From: JAKAVN01 sp963796565
GTDB lineage: Bacteria; Desulfobacterota; Binatia; Binatales; Binataceae
Length of the DNA stretch: 64,000 bases
Assembly (NCBI GenBank): GCA_963796565.1
Contig: CAWCMA010000003.1
Span: 124,001-188,000 of the forward strand
Direction of reading: 5' to 3'
The notes below the pieces were generated by a model, which saw only the letters and a list, made by a program, of their open reading frames with translations, searched no databases and had not been told where the DNA came from. Positions 18,737 to 26,557 of this stretch are shown piece by piece; position 1 is the first letter of the stretch, and each line of letters begins with the position of its first letter. Made by a program: the position numbers and the translations under genes.

Positions 18737-19891
18737 ATGAGAACCTGGTTCTTCACCGAGACAGCATGGCCATATCTGCCCGATGAGTACGACTCGATCC
18801 GCGTGACGCTGCCCAATCGTCACTACGATCCGCACATCGGGGCCGAACTGTACCATCGCTATCTCGACGAATGGCTGCACGCCGAGGACATGGGGCTGGA
18901 CCTCATGCTCAACGAGCATCATCAGACCGCAACCTGCCTCGACCCCGCCGCGCCGATCATGCTCGGCGTGCTGGCGCGCCAGACCAGCCGCGCGCGATTG
19001 CTGCTGCTCGGCAATCCGATCGCCAACCGCCGCCAGCCCGTGCGCGTGGCCGAGGAGATGGCGATGGTCGATAACCTGGCGCGCGGACGAATCGAGGTCG
19101 GCTTCGTGCGCGGCGTGCCCTACGAGATTTCCGCGGCCAACGCGAGCCCGCTGCGGATGAGCGAGCGCTTCTGGGAGGCGCACGATCTGATCCTGAAAGC
19201 CTGGACCACGCACGACGGGCCGTTTAGCTGGGAAGGCCGCTTCTTTCATCATCGGCAGGTCAACATCTGGCCGCGCCCCTATCAGCAGCCGCATCCTCCC
19301 GTATGGATCACCGCGCTCAGCACGAGCAGCGTGCCGGCGGTGGCCGAAAAGGGCTACGTGGTTGCGACCTTTCTCACCGGGTTCGAGATCGCGAAAAGAA
19401 TTTTCGACGCCTACCGCGCGGCTGCGACGCGCCTGGGCCGCGAGACGCCGTCGGACCGCCTCGCCTACGCGGCACTCGTCTACACCGGCGACACCGACGA
19501 AGAAGGTCGGGCGGGCGCGCGCAAACTGATGTGGTACATGCACGCCAACAAGGTGCCACCGCAGTTCGTGATGCCGCCCGGATACGTGCCGGTCGAGGCC
19601 GAGGCGCAGGCGATGCGCAAGGGCTCGCTCTACGACTTCAGCCGCCTCACGCTCGAGCAGGCGATGGCGCAGGGAATCGTATTCGCCGGCAATCCGGATT
19701 CCGTTTTCAAACAGATCAAGGCGCATTACGGGCACGTCGGCGGCTACGGCCATCTGTTGCTGATGGGGCAGGCGGGATTTCTCGACCATCGCGAGACGGT
19801 CATCGGGATCGATCGCTTCGCGCGCGACGTATATCCGCGCATCAATGAACTCGAAAAAGGGCTCGATTATCACTGTGAAGTGATACTTTAA
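18737..19891 (+). CDS. LLM-class (luciferase-like) flavin-dependent oxidoreductase
   Basis: 384 residues of the bacterial luciferase / F420-dependent LLM family: TIM barrel, FMN or F420 cofactor. Diagnostic pieces are 'MRTWFFTETAWPYLP' at the N-terminus, 'GLDLMLNEHHQTATCLDPAAP', 'RARLLLLGNPIANRRQPVRVAEEMAMVDNL', 'GRIEVGFVRG' and 'PHPPVWITALS'. A TTG at 18731 overlaps the hydrolase stop; the ATG at 18737 is more plausible because family members begin with this 'M.TWFF' run. FMN versus F420 cannot be decided by eye. It is translationally linked to the upstream hydrolase and followed after 62 bp by the AMP ligase, so the three probably act on one substrate. Confidence 0.9.
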   Translation: MRTWFFTETAWPYLPDEYDSIRVTLPNRHYDPHIGAELYHRYLDEWLHAEDMGLDLMLNEHHQTATCLDPAAPIMLGVLARQTSRARLLLLGNPIANRRQPVRVAEEMAMVDNLARGRIEVGFVRGVPYEISAANASPLRMSERFWEAHDLILKAWTTHDGPFSWEGRFFHHRQVNIWPRPYQQPHPPVWITALSTSSVPAVAEKGYVVATFLTGFEIAKRIFDAYRAAATRLGRETPSDRLAYAALVYTGDTDEEGRAGARKLMWYMHANKVPPQFVMPPGYVPVEAEAQAMRKGSLYDFSRLTLEQAMAQGIVFAGNPDSVFKQIKAHYGHVGGYGHLLLMGQAGFLDHRETVIGIDRFARDVYPRINELEKGLDYHCEVIL

Positions 19892-19953
19892 GTTTATGAC
19901 TCTCGAACGATAATGATGGGGATACATCATTTGGAAAGGCGGCGAGGCTCTTG

Positions 19954-21633
19954 ATGCTCGAAGGTGTGGTGCCGTGGCCGGAACCGGCCGCGGAGCTTTA
20001 CAGAAAGCTGGGCTATTGGAGCGGCGAGCCGATCGGCGAGCGCTTCGACCGCTCGATCGTGGACAACGCGGCGCGCGTGGCCGTAGTGGATGGCGAGCGG
20101 CGAGTCACCTATCGTGAGTTAGGCGCGATGGTCGAGCGTCTTGCGCTACATTTCGCGGAGCGCGGCGTCGCGTCGGGCCGGCGCGTTATCTTTCAGTTAC
20201 CCAACGGCCTGGAATGCGTCGCCGCCTATTTCGCCTGTCTCAAGACCGGCGCGATTCCGGTGGCGACCCTGCCGGCGCATCGCCATACCGAGATAACCCA
20301 TCTCGGGCGCTTCACCGACGCCTACGCCTGGCTCATTCCGGCCGAGCATCGGCGCTTCGATTACGTTGCGATGGCGACCGAGTTGCGCGACGCGCTGCCG
20401 TCGATGCGTGAGGTGTTCGTGATGGGCGCGCGCGCCGGTGCCGGGATGACGCTGCTCGCGGATCTTCTCGACGATCCGATCGAGGACCGGATTGCGCCGT
20501 CCACCCTGGCGCGGCTTTGCCCGCGGGCCGACGAAATAGCGGTCTTCCAGCTCTCGGGCGGCAGCACCGGACTGCCGAAAGTGATCCCGCGCACGCACGA
20601 CGACTATCTCTACAATTCTTTGCGCCTGGCGGAATGCTCGGGCTTCGATCGCGACGGCGTCGCGCTGGTCGCAATTCCGATGATGCACAACTTCCCGTTG
20701 CTGGGCGCGGTGCAATCGGGGCTTCTGCTCGGCGCGCGAATCGTGCTGGCGCCGTCGCCCGAGGCCGAAACGGTCTTCCCGCTGATCGAGCGCGAGCGCG
20801 TGACCTGGATCTGCGCGGTGCCCGCGATGGCGGTAAGTTGGCTGAACGCCGCTCGCTTCAAGCAGACGGATTTTTCTTCGCTGCGATCGCTGGCGGTGGG
20901 TGGCCAGCGCCTCAATCCCGAACCTGCGCGCAGCCTGCTCGATGAGATCGGCCCGGTCGTGACCCAGGTGTACGGGATGGCCGAGGGGCTGTGCTGCTCG
21001 ACGCGGCGCGGCGATCCCGAAGAAGTCATCGTCAACACGCAGGGTCGCCCGATTTGCGAGCACGACGAACTGCGCGTGGTCGGCGACGACGGCCGCGAGG
21101 TCGCGCCGGGTGAGGTCGGCGAGCTGCACTGTCGCGGCCCCTACACACCGCGGGGCTACTACCGCGCCGAGGAACACAATCGAGGAGCGTTCACGCCCGA
21201 CGGCTTCTATCGCACCGGCGACTTGGTGATGATGCATCCGAGCGGCAACCTGGTCGTCGAGGGCCGACGCAAGGACGTGATCAATCGGGGCGGCGAGAAG
21301 ATCAGCGCCGAGGAAATGGAAGACCTGGTGCTGTCGCATCCGGCGGTGCTCAATGCGGCGATCGTGGCGATGCCGGACGAGGTATTGGGCGAGCGGGCCT
21401 GCGCGTTCGTGGTGCTGCGCGCGGGCGCCAGTCTGACCTTCGCTGAACTGGCGCGCCATCTGGAAGGTAAGCGGATCGCGCGCTTCAAAATCCCCGAGCG
21501 TCTGGAAATCGTCGAGCGCCTTCCGACCACCGCCGTGGGCAAGATTTCGAAGAAGGATCTGCGCGCGGAAATTGTCGCCAAGCTCGCGCACGAGGCCGGC
21601 GCGAAAAAAGCAGGCAGCGGCGCCAAGCCGTAA
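19954..21633 (+). CDS. DhbE/EntE-like acyl (aryl)-AMP ligase
   Basis: 559 residues of the ANL adenylating superfamily. The N-terminus 'MLEGVVPWPEPAAELYRKLGYW' pattern is the hallmark of 2,3-dihydroxybenzoate-AMP ligases (EntE/DhbE/YbtE), not of general fatty-acyl-CoA ligases. The P-loop-like A3 motif is 'FQLSGGSTGLPKVIPRTHDDY' (about 195-215); 'VYGMAEGLCCST', 'YRTGDLVMMHPSGNLVVEGRRKDVINRGGEKIS' and the catalytic C-terminal Lys in 'TAVGKISKKDLR' are present. The TTG at 19951 directly precedes the ATG; an AAGGCGGCGAGG run lies upstream. No isochorismate synthase, carrier protein or NRPS is nearby, so an aryl acid activated for CoA or a dissociated reaction is more likely than siderophore synthesis. 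This is inference. Confidence 0.85.
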   Translation: MLEGVVPWPEPAAELYRKLGYWSGEPIGERFDRSIVDNAARVAVVDGERRVTYRELGAMVERLALHFAERGVASGRRVIFQLPNGLECVAAYFACLKTGAIPVATLPAHRHTEITHLGRFTDAYAWLIPAEHRRFDYVAMATELRDALPSMREVFVMGARAGAGMTLLADLLDDPIEDRIAPSTLARLCPRADEIAVFQLSGGSTGLPKVIPRTHDDYLYNSLRLAECSGFDRDGVALVAIPMMHNFPLLGAVQSGLLLGARIVLAPSPEAETVFPLIERERVTWICAVPAMAVSWLNAARFKQTDFSSLRSLAVGGQRLNPEPARSLLDEIGPVVTQVYGMAEGLCCSTRRGDPEEVIVNTQGRPICEHDELRVVGDDGREVAPGEVGELHCRGPYTPRGYYRAEEHNRGAFTPDGFYRTGDLVMMHPSGNLVVEGRRKDVINRGGEKISAEEMEDLVLSHPAVLNAAIVAMPDEVLGERACAFVVLRAGASLTFAELARHLEGKRIARFKIPERLEIVERLPTTAVGKISKKDLRAEIVAKLAHEAGAKKAGSGAKP

Positions 21634-21670
21634 GCCAAGCGGTAAACCGCAAGCCAAAGGGTAAAATTTG

Positions 21671-21958
21671 ATGAGCGCGATACTCGATGAAATTATCGCC
21701 GCCTATGAACCGCTCGGCATGGCGGTCGAAGGCGTCGCCACCTACGGCACGTACTATCGGTTGCGCTGCGCGCGATGCGGCGCGACGCTCGGATGCGTGG
21801 GCGATAAGCTGCTGCCCGGGATGGCGCGCGAGCTGGTCGACGGCGAAATGGATCTTTACGCGGTGGGTCTGGCCGGATGCGCCTGCGGCTTCCAGGCCGA
21901 ACGCGCCGGCGCGATCGATCCCGCGCGCGCCGCCGCCGCCAAGGCGCGTTTTGCGTGA
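21671..21958 (+). CDS. Small cysteine-rich protein of unknown function
   Basis: 95 residues, not recognised. Cysteines occur in two groups, 'RCARCGATLGC' (about 34-44) and 'GCACGFQ', consistent with a small zinc-binding knuckle. The start at 21671 follows a TTG (21668) that could also be used. It sits 37 bp after the AMP ligase and 54 bp before the diiron protein, on the same strand, so it belongs to the same transcription unit. It has no signal peptide or membrane segment. An accessory or electron-transfer role in the neighbouring oxygenase steps is possible but unsupported by homology. Confidence 0.6.
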   Translation: MSAILDEIIAAYEPLGMAVEGVATYGTYYRLRCARCGATLGCVGDKLLPGMARELVDGEMDLYAVGLAGCACGFQAERAGAIDPARAAAAKARFA

Positions 21959-22012
21959 GTGGGTCGCGGCGCGCTAGATTCGAACGAGAGCCCCCAATAG
22001 AGGAATTCCCGT

Positions 22013-22909
22013 ATGGCGCTGAACAATTTGACCTCAGACGAGATTGGTCACGATATGATCCAGCACGATACGATCCAGGATGAGCCGAGCGACGCCTCCG
22101 AACATGGCGAGCGCGTGCGCGGCGGCGGTCTGTGGCCGTTCTGGACGCAAATCTATGCCCAGGGCGATCCGCTGCCCGATCTCTCCTGCAAGGTCGACCG
22201 CCCCGAGCACAACTTCGACGAAGGCGACGAGCTGCCCGAGGACTATCGCGCGTTGCTGATGAAGATGCTGCGCCACGAGGGCGAGCGCGCCGGCAACAAG
22301 AGCTTCCTCGGCTTGATGGGGACGTGTATCGAGGTCGCCGAGACGCTGGCGCCCGACCCCACGGCGCGGCTAATCAAGTCGGAGTACCTGGCCGAGGAAC
22401 TCAAGCACGCGATAATGTTCCATCGGATCGCGGTCGGCCTGGACCCGGACTTTGCGCTGCGCGACGTGCCGTACGCGCACTACGCGTTCCATCTTCCCAA
22501 GGACACCTGGGCCGACGACGCGTTTTTTCATTTCCTGATCGATCTCAACGGCGCGTTTCATGCCCGCGACTGGCGCGAATCGAGCTATGCGCCGCTGCGC
22601 AAGATTTCGCGTACGGTCGAGCGCGACGAGTTCGGCCATTCCGAGATGGGCTACCATTTTCTGAGCGCGATCTGCGCGGAGCGCCGCGGCAGGGCGCTCG
22701 CCCAGGCGCTGCTGCCGAAATGGTACGCGGCGGCGCTCGACATGTTCGGTCGCTCCGACTCGCCCAACACGCCACGCTTCATCCAATGGGGCCTCAAGGG
22801 CGTCGGCAATTCCGAGATTCGCGCCGCGTACAAGGAATATGTCGATCGCAAGCTCGTGGCGCTCGGGCTCGACTTGCCGGACGAGCGCCAGGGCCGCCGT
22901 TTTCTGTAG
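22013..22909 (+). CDS. PaaA/PaaC-like ferritin-fold diiron protein
   Basis: 298 residues. The region 'LPEDYRALLMKMLRHEGERAGNKSFLG' and the pairs 'EYLAEELKHAIMFHRIA' and 'RTVERDEFGHSEMGYHFL' give the EX(2)H half-sites of a four-helix diiron carboxylate site, as in the phenylacetyl-CoA epoxidase (PaaA/PaaC) family. The first helix supplies the Glu in 'RHEGERAG'. The family reaction is O2-dependent epoxidation or hydroxylation of CoA-activated ring compounds. Here only one diiron subunit is present, without PaaB, PaaD or the PaaE reductase, so a stand-alone oxygenase, a desaturase or a remote paralog are all possible. The start has a clear GAGGA eight bases upstream. The first 40 residues look disordered. 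Confidence 0.75.
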   Translation: MALNNLTSDEIGHDMIQHDTIQDEPSDASEHGERVRGGGLWPFWTQIYAQGDPLPDLSCKVDRPEHNFDEGDELPEDYRALLMKMLRHEGERAGNKSFLGLMGTCIEVAETLAPDPTARLIKSEYLAEELKHAIMFHRIAVGLDPDFALRDVPYAHYAFHLPKDTWADDAFFHFLIDLNGAFHARDWRESSYAPLRKISRTVERDEFGHSEMGYHFLSAICAERRGRALAQALLPKWYAAALDMFGRSDSPNTPRFIQWGLKGVGNSEIRAAYKEYVDRKLVALGLDLPDERQGRRFL

Positions 22910-22948
22910 GAGTGCGCAGTGTCGACGTGACGCGCGGCGCCGTTATGA

Positions 22949-22970
22949 CCTCTCTTTGTACAAAGAGAGG
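22949..22970. repeat. 22-bp perfect palindrome (hairpin or operator)
   Basis: The half-site CCTCTCTTTGT is followed immediately by its exact reverse complement, giving a 22-bp perfect palindrome in the 140-bp gap between the diiron gene and the ArsA-like gene. As RNA it would be a 9-bp stem on a GUAC loop. No U-run follows, so intrinsic termination is doubtful. It may be a dimeric regulator site or a dispersed palindromic element. Confidence 0.6.
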
Positions 22971-23049
22971 GGAACGGAAGGCGTCGTGCTCAGTTATGCA
23001 GCGTTCTACTGCTAGGCGTGCGATTGCGATCGCGACGATGAATCCTTAG

Positions 23050-24003
23050 ATGATTGGCGACCTGCTCAGACGCCGCGCGTTGATCGTCGTCGGCAAGGGC
23101 GGTGTCGGACGCACCAGCGTGAGCGGCGCGCTCGCGATGCTGCGCGCGAGGGAACCGGCCCGCGTGCTCGCGATGGAATACGACCGGCTCGGCGCGCTGA
23201 CCACCGCGTTCGGACGCAAACCCGGCTTCGACCTGGCCCAAGTCGCACCGGGCTTATGGACAGTGGTGCTCGACGGTGCGCATCAGCTCGAAGAATACCT
23301 CCATACCGTGGTGCCGAGCCGCGCGCTGCTCAAGGCGGTGGTCAACAGCGGTGCGTACCGCTACTTCGTCGACGCGGCGCCGGGTCTGCGCGAGCTGATC
23401 ATGATCGGGAAAATCTACCACGAGCTGGAGTATCGGCCGCCCTCGCCGCCGTGGGACCTGGTGGTGCTCGACGCTCCCGCGACCGGCCAAGCGCTGAGCG
23501 TGCTGCGGATGCCGCTGGCGGCGCGCGAGACCTTCGGCGCGGGGATCGTCGGCGGCACGGCCGCGAGCGTGGCGGAATTGCTGCGCGACCCCGCGCGCTG
23601 CGGCGTCGTGCTCGTCACCTCGCCCGAGCCGTTCGCGGTGAGCGAGACGCTGGAGACGCATGCGGCGCTGAGCGGTCTCGGCGTCGAAATCGCCGCGGTG
23701 GTTTTCAACCGCACTCGCGCGCCGCGCTTCGACGCGCACGCGGTCGCGCGCCTTGCGCGGCGTCCGGCGCTGCGCGCCGCCGCGCCCCATCTCGACGGCC
23801 TCGCCGCGGTGGCGCACAGCGAGCTCCGGCGCGCGGCGGGCGAGCGCCGCGCGCGCGAGCTCGTCCGCCGGCGCATCGATGCGCCGGTAATCGAGCTTGC
23901 GGAGTGCCACGGCGTGGCGGGACTCGCGCTGATACGCGAACTGACGCGCCAGCTCGCGGCGCTGCGCGCGGGGGAAACCCGCGCGCAGGCGCCATCCGCC
24001 TGA
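23050..24003 (+). CDS. ArsA/Get3-like ATPase with a variant P-loop
   Basis: 317 residues of the SIMIBI ArsA family. The deviant Walker A reads 'IVVGKGGVGRTSVSGALA': the signature Lys of 'GKGGVG' is kept, but the second P-loop Lys is Arg. 'DLVVLDAPATGQALSVLRMP' is the Walker B/switch II region ('D.aPtG' is typical of ArsA relatives), and 'VVFNRTRAPRF' is the A-loop/base-recognition strand. The family couples ATP hydrolysis to arsenite efflux or tail-anchored protein delivery; many bacterial members have no known job. No arsB, arsR or arsC is nearby. The start at 23050 has no good Shine-Dalgarno. It closes the run of plus-strand genes starting at 17928, but the palindrome-bearing gap upstream suggests it could be separately transcribed. 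Confidence 0.8.
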   Translation: MIGDLLRRRALIVVGKGGVGRTSVSGALAMLRAREPARVLAMEYDRLGALTTAFGRKPGFDLAQVAPGLWTVVLDGAHQLEEYLHTVVPSRALLKAVVNSGAYRYFVDAAPGLRELIMIGKIYHELEYRPPSPPWDLVVLDAPATGQALSVLRMPLAARETFGAGIVGGTAASVAELLRDPARCGVVLVTSPEPFAVSETLETHAALSGLGVEIAAVVFNRTRAPRFDAHAVARLARRPALRAAAPHLDGLAAVAHSELRRAAGERRARELVRRRIDAPVIELAECHGVAGLALIRELTRQLAALRAGETRAQAPSA

Positions 24004-24109
24004 CGCAACTCGCTGACGCAACTCGCGTCCGTCCGGTCGCACGGGATATAGTGTTGCGGTGCGCCGCGTCCGGGCCGGGACCGGTGCTCAGTGGAGAGGA
24101 CTAAGCGCG

Positions 24110-26557
24110 ATGGCTAGCGCAGGCAGGCGGCGGAGGGGATCGGCGGCGGCTGGACGTTTGCGCCGCGCGCTCAAGCGGCTCGGCCCGCGGCGCGCGGCTG
24201 CGGGCGTTTTTTTGTTGTTCGTCTTCGGCTGCGGCTTTTACCTGGCGCAGCTCTACGGCGAAATCTCCACGCTCATCGAACAACGTGAAGCCGCGCTGAC
24301 CTCGGCCGTTTACTCCGCGCCGCTCAAGATTGAGCGCGGGGACGATGTCGCCCAGCTCCATCTGCTCGACCGCATCGAGCGCCTGAGCTACACCCGCGTC
24401 ACCGAGCCGGCGCATCCCGGTGAATACGCGCTGATGCCCGGCCGCATCACGCTTTACCTGCGCGGCTTTCGCGAAGGGATGAGCGAGCGGCCGGCCGTGC
24501 TGGTCCATCTGACGCTCGCCGGTACGACGGTCGAGGGAGTGGCAGACTCTTTCGGCGCGGCGTTGCCCGCGGCGATGATCGAGCCCGAGGTCATTGGCCG
24601 CTTGCTGCCCGGTGCGCCACCCGAGCGGGTCGAAATTCAGTTGAGCGATCTTCCGCCCTACCTGGCGCGCGGCCTGCTCGCGACCGAGGACCGTTACTTC
24701 TACTATCATCCCGGATTCGACCCGGTGCGGATGATCGAGGCGGCGGTCGCTGACCTGCGATCGCATCATCTGGGACAGGGCGCGAGCACGCTGACCCAGC
24801 AGCTCGCGCGCACCTTTATCGATCGCCACGAGCGCACGTTCACGCGCAAAGTCCGCGAGCTGGCCGTGGCGCTGGTGATCGAGATCCGGCTGAGCAAAAA
24901 CCAGATCCTCGAGCGTTACATCAACGACGTTCCGATGGGCGCGTATGACGGCGCACCCATCATCGGGATGCCGCAGGCGGCGCGCTACTTCTTCAACAAG
25001 GACCTGCACGAGGTTACGCCGGCGGAGGCCGCGACTCTCATCGGGATGATCCAGGCGCCGACGCTGTTCGATCCGCGCCGCCATTCCGAGGCCAGCCGCG
25101 CGCGCCGCGACACGGTGCTGGGCGTGATGCGCCGCGACGGCGTGATCGACGCAGCTCAATATGCGGAAGCCGCTGCCACCCCGATCGAGATCGCAAAGCT
25201 GCCGGGTCTGCGCCGCGCGCCCTATTTCACCGATTACGTAATCGCCCAGGTCCAGCGGATTCCGGGTTTCGACGGCAACCTGGCCGGGCTTAAGGTCTAC
25301 ACCACGCTGGACTCCGAGATGGAGCAGGCTGCGCAAGTGAGCGTCGAGTCGAATCTCAAGCGGCTCGAGAAGCAGCATCCGCATCTGCGGCGCGCGGCGC
25401 GCGACGGAGCGTTGGAAGGTTCGCTGCTCGCGCTCGACGTGCGCACCGGCGGGATCCTCGCGATGGTCGGTGGGCGCGACTATTCGACCAGCCAGTTCAA
25501 CCGCGTTACGCAGGCCGAGCGCCAGCCCGGCTCGGCCTTCAAGCCGATCGTCTACCTGAGCGCGCTCGATCCGTCGCGCTCGCCAATCGGCCAGCCGGTC
25601 ACGCTCGCCTCGTTGCTGCCCGATCGTCCGATGTCGTTCAACGGATGGACCCCGGTCAACTACGAGCGCACTTATCAGGGTACGGTGACGGTGGTCGAGG
25701 CGCTGGCCGAATCGCTCAACGTGCCGACGGCCTATCTGGGCAGCCTGTTGGGCCCGTCCACCATCGTTGGCATGGCCCACGAGATGGGTATCGACGAGGA
25801 TATTCCCGAGGTGCTGCCGATTTCGATCGGCACCGCCGAGACCACGATGCTCGAGTTGACCGGAGCCTACCAGGTCTTCGCAGCCGGCGGAGTGTCACGC
25901 CCGCCCTACGCGCTGGAGGCGGTCTACGACGCGCACGACCATCTGATTTATCGGCACACTCCGCACGCGCTCAAGCTCGTGAGCCCGCCCGTCGCTTACC
26001 TGATAACCGGCGCGCTGGAGCAGGTGATCAAGTGGGGCACCGGGGCGGGGGCGGCGAAGATGGGACTGGACTTTCCGGCCGCTGGAAAGACCGGCACCAC
26101 CCAGGACTACCATGATGCCTACTTTGTCGGTTACACGCCGCGTGTGGTGTGCGGCGTATGGGTGGGTTTCGATCGTCCGCAAAGTCTTGGGGCGTCCGGC
26201 GCTACTGCCGCGCTGCCGGCATGGGTGAGCTTCATGATCGACGTCACGCCGCGCGCCTCGCCGCCGTTCGCGGTGCCCACGGGAATTACGATGGCGACGA
26301 TCGATCCGCAAAGCGGCGGCCTCGCCACGAGCGCTTGTCCGCGCACCGCCACCGTTCCGTTCTTGAACGGCACCGCGCCGACGCGCATCTGCCCGCTGCA
26401 TGGCGGCCTCGCGCCTGCGCCGACTTTGGTGGCGGGTCCGGGAGCGGCGGCGCCGCCGGGCGCCGCGATGGCTCCTGGCGCGGCTCCGACGCCGGCGACC
26501 AACGGACTCTTGGGCGCGCTGGGAAATCTGTTCGGCTCATTTTTCAACCACCACTGA
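24110..26557 (+). CDS. mrcB: Class A penicillin-binding protein (PBP1b type)
   Basis: 815 residues. A bifunctional peptidoglycan glycosyltransferase/transpeptidase anchored in the inner membrane. The order is: basic N-terminus; transmembrane helix (about 28-46); a UB2H-like region (about 65-120, starting near 'RGDDVAQLHLLDRIERL'); glycosyltransferase with catalytic Glu in 'LATEDRYFYYHPGFDP' and 'GASTLTQQLART'; transpeptidase with the SxxK Ser about 474 in 'QPGSAFKPIVYLSAL', SxN in 'AESLNVP' and KTGT in 'AAGKTGTTQD'. The UB2H region suggests the PBP1b branch, which in enterobacteria binds LpoB. The ATG at 24110 follows GTGGAGAGGA; a GTG 51 bp upstream is the longer option. A Pro/Ala-rich C-terminal tail ends the protein. 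Its last 14 bases overlap the convergent TIR gene. Confidence 0.95.
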   Translation: MASAGRRRRGSAAAGRLRRALKRLGPRRAAAGVFLLFVFGCGFYLAQLYGEISTLIEQREAALTSAVYSAPLKIERGDDVAQLHLLDRIERLSYTRVTEPAHPGEYALMPGRITLYLRGFREGMSERPAVLVHLTLAGTTVEGVADSFGAALPAAMIEPEVIGRLLPGAPPERVEIQLSDLPPYLARGLLATEDRYFYYHPGFDPVRMIEAAVADLRSHHLGQGASTLTQQLARTFIDRHERTFTRKVRELAVALVIEIRLSKNQILERYINDVPMGAYDGAPIIGMPQAARYFFNKDLHEVTPAEAATLIGMIQAPTLFDPRRHSEASRARRDTVLGVMRRDGVIDAAQYAEAAATPIEIAKLPGLRRAPYFTDYVIAQVQRIPGFDGNLAGLKVYTTLDSEMEQAAQVSVESNLKRLEKQHPHLRRAARDGALEGSLLALDVRTGGILAMVGGRDYSTSQFNRVTQAERQPGSAFKPIVYLSALDPSRSPIGQPVTLASLLPDRPMSFNGWTPVNYERTYQGTVTVVEALAESLNVPTAYLGSLLGPSTIVGMAHEMGIDEDIPEVLPISIGTAETTMLELTGAYQVFAAGGVSRPPYALEAVYDAHDHLIYRHTPHALKLVSPPVAYLITGALEQVIKWGTGAGAAKMGLDFPAAGKTGTTQDYHDAYFVGYTPRVVCGVWVGFDRPQSLGASGATAALPAWVSFMIDVTPRASPPFAVPTGITMATIDPQSGGLATSACPRTATVPFLNGTAPTRICPLHGGLAPAPTLVAGPGAAAPPGAAMAPGAAPTPATNGLLGALGNLFGSFFNHH

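Noticed and set aside
24101..25780. 559-codon minus-strand frame opposite the PBP gene
   Set aside because: Antisense shadow of an unmistakable class A PBP; no motifs of its own.
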